DNA of 64,000 nucleotides from Epiperipatus broadwayi (lineage: Eukaryota > Onychophora > Udeonychophora > Euonychophora > Peripatidae): contig JAQFVV010012509.1 of assembly GCA_028023455.1 (NCBI GenBank), positions 3,220,590 through 3,284,589 on the forward strand, read 5' to 3'. The translations under genes were made by a program, and so were the position numbers. The notes beneath the pieces were generated by a model, which was not told where the DNA came from, made no database searches, and saw nothing but the letters and a program-made list of their open reading frames with translations. Shown piece by piece: positions 47,100 to 56,284 of the stretch (position 1 is the stretch's first letter; each line of letters begins with the position of its first letter).

Positions 47100-47662
47100 G
47101 TTACTGTTATGTAGCCCATTTTTTTGAAATGTCGAAGCACGTGTCTCTTCTATTGATTGCATGGATGTCTTTGTTGATGTAGAATGCCTCTTTTATTTTT
47201 CTCCTGTAGTCGTTTGGTTCTGAGCATAAAATAACGGGGTTGGCGGGTTGAAGTTGTGGCCTGATTGTTTAGTGTGTTCAAAAAGCAGAAGTGTGCTGCT
47301 GTTCGCTTGGGCTCTGTTGTAGGTGTCCGATGTTGAGCCAATCTGGTGTTAACTGTGGCTTTCGTTTCCCCATAATATGTGGCGTGGCATCCGGCCTGGG
47401 GGCAGGCAATAGAGTTACCACGTGTGGGGTGGCGCTGGATCGATATAGTCCTTGGAGTTATTAATCAATCTGTTGGAGTTGGGTGGTGTTCTGAATTTTG
47501 CTGAATTTGTTGTTTAGGTTTCATCATTCGGATGGCAAGATGGTTTGGCGCTTGGAACTCCCTGATTGCCTAAGGTTGTATTTGAATCCTGCTGCTAATA
47601 GGTCTTTAATGTAATGATTTGCTTCCTATCCAGTTACACAAATGATAGTTTCTAAACATAAA
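47100..47662 (-). pseudogene. PLE GIY-YIG copy, left arm of palindrome
   Basis: Minus strand: CPQAGCHATYYGETKATVNT at about 47405-47345, RLAQHRTPTTEPKRTAAHFC, FLNTLNNQATTSTRQPRYFM (shifted frame) and DIHAINRRDTCFDISKKW near 47170-47120. Frameshifts relative to the right arm lie near 47265 and 47430. It lacks the RT altogether. Confidence 0.75.
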
Positions 47663-47664
47663 TC

Positions 47665-48586
47665 TTGAGACGGAAGTTTCATGTATACGATTGTAGATTT
47701 ATATTTTACGTTATAACATCTAAAAATAATATTTTAAATATACAACACGATTTACAAAGTACAACTAAACTATCTTTCTCTATCACATATGAAAACAATA
47801 ATGAACTCAAATATCTCGACCTTTCCTTATCAAGAAACCGCCACTCAATAGACTACAAAATGATTGTTAAACCATTCGAAATCCGAAGCTGCATCCATCC
47901 TAACTCTAAATCACCCGCATCGCACAAATTCGCAGGTCTCAAAGCATTTATGTTTAGAAACTATCATTTGTGTAAATACGAAGCGCATAGGAAGGAAAAT
48001 ACAAACAATTACATTAAAGACCTATTAGCAGCAGGATTCAAATACAAAACCATTAGGAGAAAAGTCATGAAATTCAATAGCACAATAAATGATAAATTAC
48101 CTCGCACCAATCTGCCCAGAATAACGGTTCCCTATATCCCTAAAATATCCAGCAAACTAATGAAAACCTTAAACAACAAATTCAGCATAATATTCACAAC
48201 ACCACCCAACTCCAACAGATTGATTAATAACTCCAAGGACTATATCGATCCAGCGCTCACCCCAAACGTGGTATACTCTATTGCCTGCCCCCAGGCCGGA
48301 TGCCACGCCACATATTATGGGGAAACGAAAGCCACAGTTAACACCAGATTGGCTCAACATGGTACACCTACAACAGAGCCCAAGTGAACAGCAGCACATC
48401 TTCTGCGTTTTTGAACACACTAAACAATCAGGCCACAACTTCATACCCGCCAACCCCGTTATTTTATGCTCAGAACCAAACGACTACAGGAGAAAAATAA
48501 AAGAGGCATTCTACATCAACAAAGACATCCATGCAATCAATAGAAGAGATACGTGCTTCGACATTTCAAAAAAATGGGCTACATAA
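47665..48586 (+). pseudogene. Penelope-like element: RT C-terminus and GIY-YIG nuclease, one frameshift
   Basis: Open from 47665 to 48387: the end of the RT (NNILNIQHDLQSTTKLSF, LKYLDLSLSRNRHSIDYKMI, KPFEI), linker (ITVPYIPKISSKLMKTL) and start of the GIY-YIG domain (VVYSIACPQAGCHATYYGET). A frameshift near 48360-48390 moves the rest (HTKQSGHNFIPANPVILCSE, RKIKEAFYINKDIHAINRRD, TCFDISKKW) to another frame ending at TAA 48584-48586. The catalytic RT palm is missing. The nuclease motifs are otherwise complete, so it is a young 5'-truncated copy. Confidence 0.85.
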
Positions 48587-48640
48587 CAGTAACTCATTTG
48601 AATATTCTAATTTACATATATTTATCACATTTTTCAAGAA

Positions 48641-48681
48641 GGCTATGAATATGAGGCATGGTTCCTCGAAAACGTTCAGCC
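48641..48681 (+). ncRNA. PLE-linked hammerhead-like motif, AACGTT type
   Basis: Order: GGCT, ATGAATAT, GAGG, CATGGTT, CCTC, GAAAACGTTC, AGCC. GGCT/AGCC gives a perfect 4-bp stem I, GAGG/CCTC a perfect 4-bp stem II, and AACGTT is a self-complementary stem III. The 3' half matches a hammerhead exactly (GAA, A15.1...U16.1, C17). The 5' core is ATGAATAT rather than CUGANGA. It lies 55 bp after the GIY-YIG stop. This is the best-paired example of the PLE-linked type. Confidence 0.55.
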
Positions 48682-48739
48682 AAAATTTATTATTATTATT
48701 GTTAAACTAGATTTTTTTCTCTAATTTACAATAAGTATT

Positions 48740-49693
48740 AAAAATAATATTAATAATTATCCGCAAAAACCAAATATACTTTATAAAAAGTAATACAATT
48801 ACAGGCAGCCAAATTAACATAAATGAATACATTAATAATATAAAATATATTCACTCATGCTGAAAATTATTATAATAAAATTATTTTCACATTAAAACAT
48901 GCTTGATTTAGATAATAATCATAATAAGACTAAATTTTAGCAAGTTCATGTACTATATATATATATATTCAATTACTTATCTATTTCTAATAATTACTAG
49001 TCTATTGTGCAATATTTAAATAAATTAGAATCACCTATCATGATTTAACCTAAGATTCTTGACCTTGCAAATTTTGTCAGGTGCACAAACTTTTAAGCAT
49101 TACAAAATAAAGCACAAGGAGACTTTTACTTACTTAAATCTGAGCACACATAAACAATTCCCTTATAAAATGCATAAAATTTGATGCATAATTCAACAAA
49201 CTTTAGTTCTTGTTTGTCACATGCTATGTGAACATTTATTATATCTAGTAAAAAAATATTTCATATTGTGTAACATGGCTAACAGTTAACAAAGCATCAA
49301 AATAGGAATTTAAGTAAGAACATTTCACTTACAGAATTGTCTGTAATAAAATAAGTAAATTTTTAATGCTGTATTCCATTGCATATTCTCTGCAGCTTTT
49401 TTTTTTGAGCACCCAAATAGTGAATCTCAATATATCAATGAATAACAAATCAAGATAATAAACATAGAATTAGTTATGTGAAAATGACCTGAATTGGAAT
49501 GCATACATAAAAAAATCATTTTCTTTAAGTAGTATTGTAATAATAAAAAGTCAGATGTCACATGACTTATGTATAGCTTGCACTTACAAATATGTAAAAT
49601 TAAGAACATGATAATGGCTCTAAACAAGCTTTTTTTTTTTTTAATAATAAATGCTACTACAAGAGAAGGCATTCAAATCATTTTTATCTTGGA
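48740..49693. other. No recognisable feature
   Basis: AT-rich; no coding similarity. Confidence 0.5.
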
Positions 49694-49773
49694 TTGTCCC
49701 CATCCCCAGACTGGTTTCGACCTATGGGTCCCATCCCCAGACCGGTTTCAACCTATGGGTCTCTTCAGTAGTA
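49694..49773 (-). ncRNA. Hammerhead ribozyme-like motif, ACCGGT type, plus a duplicated half
   Basis: On the minus strand the complete motif (49773-49735) is ACTA, CTGAAGA, GACCCATAGGTT, GAAACCGGTC, TGGGG. CTGAAGA fits CUGANGA, ACC/GGT forms stem II with a CATA loop, and ACCGGT is a self-complementary stem III. Stem I has three pairs. Directly downstream (49734-49694) the 3' half is repeated as GACCCATAGGTC, GAAACCAGTC, TGGGG without a CUGANGA box. Unlike the surroundings it is GC-rich. Confidence 0.6.
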
Positions 49774-49868
49774 TTCTAAAGATATAAAAAATGTAACAAA
49801 AAATCAAAAGCACATTTTTAACACATCTCTAAAACATTATCCTTAACACTTATTTCAATTTTATTATT

Positions 49869-49950
49869 GTCCTGTATGTTTTGGAATAGTGGTAGCTTGA
49901 CAGACTCTGAAGCATAACCCAGATTTGTTACTTTTGGCATTACTCAATAA
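49869..49950 (+). repeat. tRNA-derived SINE-like repeat, family 2
   Basis: 'tgtcctgtatgttttggaat' followed by 'agtggtagcttgacagactc' matches the A-box half of the copy at 2013 ('tgtcctgtatagtttagtgg'). The B-box half is degenerate. Confidence 0.35.
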
Positions 49951-50454
49951 TAAAGCCATCCAATTATTATTATTAATTCTATTATTTACAATATTTTCCT
50001 TTTCAATTTTCACAAAATTATAATAAAAATATCAGCAATTTTTTAAAATATAATTATTAGATTATTGAAAAAAAATACATGAATAGTTTTTAAAATTTAA
50101 AAATATATTTATTAGATTCTTATTCAATTAAGCCTGGAAAAAAGGTGGTCACCTTATTTTTAAATCATAATTAACTGAACTAATTCTTCTCCAATTATTA
50201 TATAAACTAAATGTATATAATTAAAATAGCATTCAAATAACTCAATGCAGAACAAAGATCTCTAACAGCCTCTCAACAAAAATAGTAAAGAAAAATGCAA
50301 GTCACCAGGATTTCCATGTGCCAAGTAGCAAATTTAAGTAAATTATCATGCTTCTTTATCCTCTACCTCAATAGCTAGATGCCCATTTAAACATTGAATG
50401 GTTAGTTAAGCTGCATCCTAGAAAAAAAAAATCTCAAGCTTGTTGAAAAAAATT

Positions 50455-50530
50455 TCAAGGTTACAAAGCCTGGTTTCAAACTTCTGCATGGAAAACAAAT
50501 GCACTACTGTTGCACCATGAGAGTTTTTCA
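50455..50530 (-). repeat. Possible family-2 SINE fragment
   Basis: The minus strand has a tRNA-like order: 'gcaacagtagtgcatttg', an anticodon-like loop TTTTCCATG and a weak B box GTTTGAAACC. It is too diverged to be a tRNA gene. Confidence 0.3.
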
Positions 50531-50550
50531 TATAACTTAAAACTATCTCC

Positions 50551-50940
50551 TGAGGCTATAACCTCGATAATATGCATATAAATAGCGATAGTAGGGACCT
50601 CTACAGGTGTTTTAACTACAAGCTTACGCTATGGAAGAAAAAGAAGGAAACCCTTCTTTACTTCAACCTACTTTCTATTTAAATAGCTGAAGCGGTTAGG
50701 ACTTAATCAGTGAAGTATTGAATAGCTTCACGCTCGCAGATCTAACTGCTTCAGCTTCACCTATTTAAATAGAAAGTAGGTTGAAGTAAAGAAGGGTTCC
50801 CCTCTTTTCTTCCATAGCGTAAGCTTGTGGTTAAAACATCTGTAGAGGTCCCTACTATCGCTATTTATACGCATATTATCGAGGTTATAGCCTCAGTAAA
50901 TATTACTTACGTAATCAATGTGCGTTTAATAAATTTATAA
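50551..50940 (+). mobile_element. Inverted-dimer retroelement with 14-bp target duplication
   Basis: TTAAAACTATCTCC occurs at 50537-50550 and 50941-50954. Between them an inverted piece (50551-50709) and a direct piece (50710-50940) of the same sequence meet head to head ('ctgaggctataacctcgata' versus 'cgaggttatagcctcag', and 'gtagggacctctaca' versus 'tgtagaggtccctac'). The direct piece ends in an AT-rich tail. The family member at 8686-8890 has only the direct piece. A 14-bp duplication starting TTAAAA suggests LINE-type endonuclease insertion. Confidence 0.8.
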
Positions 50941-51104
50941 TTAAAACTATCTCCTAAATTTAACTTGCTGAATTTGTCATTAAATTCAGCAATTTTAAAG
51001 CTTTCTTAATAATAGTATTTTCACTGTATTGCCATCTTTACCAGTTGTTAAATTATCTTAAGTAATAACACAATTCCCCTTATCACATCAAGCCTGCAAA
51101 GTTT

Positions 51105-51220
51105 AGCGCAGTATAGAGTGATGAACACTGGAGCTCAAAATCTATGATCATGGTTCCACTTCTGTTGTCTCCAAAACTCAAACTTATGATCTCCTGAGCA
51201 ATAAAAAATTTAATTATTTT
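51105..51220 (+). repeat. tRNA-derived SINE-like repeat, family 2
   Basis: 'agcgcagtatagagtgatga' followed by an anticodon-like region and 'ccacttctgttg', 'ctcaaacttatga', matching the tail of the copy at 2013-2130. Much decayed. Confidence 0.4.
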
Positions 51221-53250
51221 TTATATAATCAACTATTACCACACAAACTAATAATGCATAATTATTCAAATTTATTTTTTTAAACTCATTTGATATTCTC
51301 CCAACTGAGATTTTTCATTTTTCTAAAACTAGATCTTTGTATTTATTTAATCATAATGTTGATTATTAAACTAATTAGTCAAAGAGAAGTTATACTTGTT
51401 TAAAAAAACAACTAAATCAAATATAATTAAGCATGACGTTAGTTTGAAGATCAATATATAAAAAAAAATTCAATTAAAATTTTATTTTACAAACTATCAT
51501 AATAATTTTGTGTATATAAATTTAAGGTAGAGATAATTATGGGCTCACCTCCCTCTCCTCTAGGAATATTAAAATTGTATTGTTTATTTACAATGCATCA
51601 ACATTAATCTAGTCATGAGAATCTTTATTTAGCTAATAACTAATCATTTACTAGCCAGAATTAGATTGGTTACGTAAAAGAAAAATGTTGATCTACCTCA
51701 AACTTTAATCCAGATTAAGGGTGTGATGAGCAAACACACTATCAATCTTATTTACAAATTCAATACACATTTTATAAGTGTTATTTCATTAATCCATCAA
51801 TATATTCATTTCAAACATTTTAGTAATAATATTCCCTATATGTCTAAATATTAATTTTGAGTTTATTGCATTATGATTGTCACTATAGATGCTCTTACGC
51901 CACTATCCAAACAGCCGTAACTTAATCCTGATAGAATAATACCAACGTGATTAGAAATACCAGAGTTAAATAATAAAAATTATGATGTAGATTCAAACAT
52001 AAGCTATCAAAATTTAATAGCATTAAATAAATAATACTATGGCCAGTTGTTTGAGAGGTTAATGTTTATGCATCAAAATGACATGCTGAATTCAACAATT
52101 GAATTTCATTCAACTGATCAAAAGGATTTTTATTTTATTTTCCTCAACTGAAAATTGACTCAGGAAACTTCAGCTTTCAATTCCACCATTCATATCATTA
52201 AGTTAAATCACTTAGAAATTGTATTAGACGAAAAATAAGCCATGATAAACGATCCCCAGGATATCTTGAAGTAATTATGGACTGATTTTAAAGTCTTACA
52301 GCCGAGAGCAGAAACTATACACAATAATTACTTAAATATGTATATATAAATAGGATAATGTATAAAATAAATCTATGCTGGTAAAAAAAATTACAGAATA
52401 ATGCATCTTTAAAAAATAGCAAAATAGAATGATTATCAAACACACATAATTATTTTGACATAGAACAGTTCAATTCATTCCAATTAAACAAAAAGAGACC
52501 ATATAGTAACACTTCACTATCACCTATTCTTCATTCACTGGATGATACCTGGTCAACAAGTAGATATTTAGCTATTATTAACTAAGGGATAAATGTCTTA
52601 GATTAATCAGTTTAGTAAGTCTTGAATACACTATAAAAACAAATGATAAAATTATATGTAGCTTTCATTACCATTAAGAATATCACATCTACAAATAATA
52701 AGTTCATAATTTATCTGATTTTTAATGAACTGCAGTGTACACATTTAAGAATGTATTTTTAAAATTATGTAAATAAAGGGAATAAATCACCTTACCCCCA
52801 GGTTATATACAATGAACTACATTTAAAATTGACATACTAAATCTTGCTTAATCAAGGTGTTAAAAGTGAGATGATTCCAACCCTGTATAATTAATTATGA
52901 GTTTAATAATTCTTAAATGCCATATGTTTGATAAATTAATTTCACTCCAAATTACAAACAATATTGAGAGAAGTAAGCTCATAAATATCAGAGCAACCAG
53001 GAATAGTTGGATTCATTCTACTCTTGATACTTTGTTCAACATTTAGAGAGCTTTTAAATTATAACCTGCAAGATTATGATTTACTACCTTTGTTTAAATA
53101 TACACTGAGCTATGTTTTATTTCAAGTTTTTAAAAATTCCAATCATTAAAAAGGACAAAATAATGATTGGTGCTAATTGCTCTAACAAGCTTTATTGATA
53201 AATGCCTCAAAAGAAAGCATTAAAAATCTCTAGTTAGAAAATATCTCCCA
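51221..53250. other. No recognisable gene
   Basis: AT-rich. A weak tRNA-Leu/Ser-like start at 52043 (ggccagttgtttgagaggtt) has no credible T arm. Nothing else seen. Confidence 0.5.
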
Positions 53251-53294
53251 ATCCTCAGACCTGTGGTTTCATGCTTTGGCAATCCTCAGTGAAC
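53251..53294 (-). ncRNA. Hammerhead ribozyme-like motif with closed stem III loop
   Basis: The minus strand reads TTCA, CTGAGGA, TTGCCAAAGCAT, GAAA, CC-ACA-GG, TC, TGAG. All core positions match (CUGANGA with N=G, GAAA, U16.1, C17). TTCA/TGAG gives a 4-bp stem I, TGC/GCA stem II with a CAAA loop, and CC/GG stem III with an ACA loop. The base of stem II is a U-U mismatch. Unlike the palindromic types it has a proper stem III hairpin. Predicted cleavage is after the C of GGTC. Confidence 0.6.
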
Positions 53295-54296
53295 AGCTAG
53301 GGTAATTTCAGAAACTAGATCTAAAAATATGAACTCAATCATCAAATGACAAATATTTTTTATATAACAAATATAAAAAAAATCTATGCTAACCCTTGAT
53401 ACTGATATCTTTTAAATTAAAAGCTAAAAATTTAAAAGTATGTTTTGAACTTATCCTTAAAGCATATACAAAAGAATTTAATATTGATACATACTATATT
53501 ATTATAGATTATTAATATAAAAGTTTAGGGAAAATGGCAATGAAAAATCAATATTCTTTTGGGAGTCACACACAATAGCTTTGGAAATCGCATGAGGCTT
53601 GCAAACCAGTTTGCTGCAACATACAATAGATGTTATAAAATATGACCCAACATATAACATCATTAAGTCAAAATGAAAGGGAGAGAAATGGATAACATCA
53701 TGGATGTCCATGTAAGTAATGGATTTAATTAATGATGTTAGATGGTACTCTATTACTCTTAATCAGTAATTTCTTTACCCAAGTTATCCAAGTAAATTAT
53801 ATGATTCAAATCTAAAAAAATAGACAAAAACTATTATTTCTATCTAATATCCACTAATGTTCACATAATTAACCATAAATGAGGATAGAGATTACTGAAG
53901 AAAGAGATTACCAGTATCCAATTTAGATAAAGAATGAACTGATTTTTAAAATTATAAGATATTGTTTGCAATGGAAGATGAAGTATTGTAAATATTTCTT
54001 TGCTAATATTCTGATTTTGTTTATACAGTTATATATACACATATTATAAGCAACATATATTTATGTTTTCTAATTATTTACATTACTGCAGTACAATTTA
54101 CAAGATTATTGAATGGTCACTTGATCAGGATTTAAGAAACAAGCTGATTACAATATGCCACTCATTTTAAAATAATTTTTTAAAACTTTTCATGACTTGG
54201 AATGGATCCAAAAACCTTTATCTTTTAAACCCACCACTCTCTCTCTTCTTGGCAAACTTGCTATAAATATTTTGGGTGATGTGCCACTTCCTTTTA
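53295..54296. other. No recognisable feature
   Basis: AT-rich; the minus-strand open frame at 53502-53711 shows no motif. Confidence 0.5.
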
Positions 54297-54374
54297 GCCA
54301 ATTCTTTACAACTGCCTATTGATGGGTCTTCCTTTCCAATCAATTCTTTATAACTGATTATTGATTGGTCTTAA
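54297..54374. repeat. Two-unit tandem repeat of about 40 bp
   Basis: 'ccaattctttacaactgcct' / 'tcaattctttataactgatt', each followed by 'attgatgggtctt' or 'attgattggtctt'. Confidence 0.75.
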
Positions 54375-55654
54375 AAATATATATATATTATCATTAAAAT
54401 AGTTTATGCTACATTTCTAATATTCTAAATACAGTTTATGACTAATGGTATAAATAGAAGAATGTGAATGATAAACATTAATGATAACTGTAATAGTGAA
54501 TTATGAAAAAAAAATTCTAATTAAGAAATGGAGAAGTCAGGAATAAATTAGTGGTTTAAATATATCTCAAGTTAAATATGTGAGACTATAAGAAAAACAA
54601 ATGCAGTGATCAAACAACAACAGCAAAGTAATAAGTAATTTTAAAATCATGTGATTCTTCAACTCATCAAAGATCGATTATAATTGTCAGAGCAAGATAA
54701 AAAAAAGTCTGAATATGTGCCAGATAGAGTATATATAATAATATAGTAGTGGGGGATAAATAATGAGAAGATCAATGAATGCAAGCACAGAAGCTTGAGT
54801 AGATGGATTATCATTAATTAGATGACTGATAGACATATGGATGGAAAATATATAAAGCAAAAAATGAAGGATAAATAGTTTATTAAATCAAAGAATAGAT
54901 AATTGGAAGGAATTATCTTTCTATCATTAATAGAATTATTATTTTACTATATAAGATATTGATACATCAAAAACTCGGTACTGATAGTCTTTTCTGTCTG
55001 TGTCAGTGTTCTTTTATCATAGTGCTTCAGTCAAGTTAATTAGAGCTAGTCATCATGAATTTCTTATACCATTAGTCTCCATGCATTAACTATAATAATG
55101 GAATTTGTCTGTCCAACCATATTTCCATTGTTTAATTATATGAACAGCAAGCCTTTGATAGTAATCACTAGGGTGTATCTTTGAAAAAAACAGTACAATC
55201 ATTAATAAGTTATGTTTGAAATAGATTTGGGTAAGAAATTTCAAATCAACAAAGATTCTACGTTTAAGCAAATTAGTTCATGATTCCCCTAATTACCACA
55301 AAAGAGATCTATTGCCTGTTTTATTCTATCTGACTAAGAAGTCATACCTGCAAATCACTAATTAAAATATTAATAATTGTAAAACCAATAAAGATAATAC
55401 TAGTAAAACAGGAGACACTGATAGCAATAAAGATAATTTAATCCAGTTTTTTATTAAATATAAATACATGAAATGTATAAATTTTACTTTCAAAAGTAAC
55501 CTTTATTAGTAAAAAGATTACAAAAAATTTGGGTACACTTAGCCATTGAGAATTACAAAGTGTTCAATGTAGCAAACAAGGTAAAACAATTATTGATTAT
55601 ATAAAGTACATATGCTTGATAACAATTATATCCATAAAAGGGTTGCTATAATGT
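54375..55654. other. No recognisable gene
   Basis: AT-rich; no coding similarity or paired termini seen. Confidence 0.5.
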
Positions 55655-55960
55655 TGATTAATGTGTACCTGAACATGAGTATCTATACATGGATCTACAT
55701 GGCCCAGCCGCTGAGAAGCTATCCATCACCCAATGATCCCACCCCTGGGGCCCGAAGCGAAGACCCAAATGCTTCAGCTGAATAGGTGGATAAGTCCAGC
55801 ATTGCGCCAACCACCACAACAGGCAGCGAGGTCCAAGGCTCAAGTCCATTAAACAATAAATTCTTGACCCGCAGCCGAGCCATGTCAAGACCATTCTAGA
55901 TACTTCTGTCTCCCAATTAACAGTCCAAATGTGCAGGGACCACATTCGTTTATGATATAA
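55655..55960. other. Isolated GC-rich island of unknown nature
   Basis: About 300 bp with near-balanced base composition in a strongly AT-rich setting. The minus strand is open for 103 codons but rich in Trp, Cys and Leu, unlike a normal protein. The plus strand has a Ser/Thr/Pro-rich stretch (YPSPNDPTPGARSEDPNASA) with few stops. I do not recognise either. It lies just upstream of the family-2 LINE and might be its 5' region, part of another element, or a host exon. Confidence 0.5.
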
Positions 55961-56065
55961 ACTCTTCAAGATCTGAAGTAGAATATTTATAACTAAGGAG
56001 CTTGCAAGATTTAAGATTAATATAGATAATCTTAATTAAATTTATCTAACAGAACAAAAGCGAAA

Positions 56066-56284
56066 TTGAACAAGGAAGGGATTATAAGTTTTTTGGAAGG
56101 GGAGATTATTAAGTGAAAAGAGACTACATGAAGTTAGATTTGCTAAAATCTAATTTGTTACTTTTATTCTTAGAATTGAAAGGAAGGGATTATAAGTTTT
56201 TTGTAAGGGGAGATTATTAAGTGAAAAGAGAATGCATGAAGTTAAATTTGCTAAAATCTAATTTGTTACTTTTATTCTTAGAAT
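56066..56284. repeat. Tandem duplication, two units of 108-109 bp
   Basis: 'ggaagggattataagttttt' starts at 56073 and again at 56182. Both copies run through 'ggggagattattaagtgaaa' and 'gctaaaatctaatttgttac' to 'cttttattcttagaatt'. The second copy leads into the LINE endonuclease remnant. Confidence 0.9.

Larger units (their letters stand above)
46954..48739. repeat. Large palindrome built from two PLE 3' ends, head to head
   Basis: Left arm 46954-47662 (PLE on the minus strand) and right arm 47946-48739 (PLE on the plus strand) are close inverted copies, beyond the coding part into 'taaattagagaaaaaaatct' and its mirror. The right copy carries an additional RT segment (47665-47945) that fills the centre. 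The left copy has several small deletions relative to the right. The 5' ends of both copies face the centre. Confidence 0.85.

Noticed and set aside
52035-52120. tRNA-Leu/Ser-like D-arm sequence
   Set aside because: No T arm or acceptor stem can be built; not supportable as tRNA or SINE.
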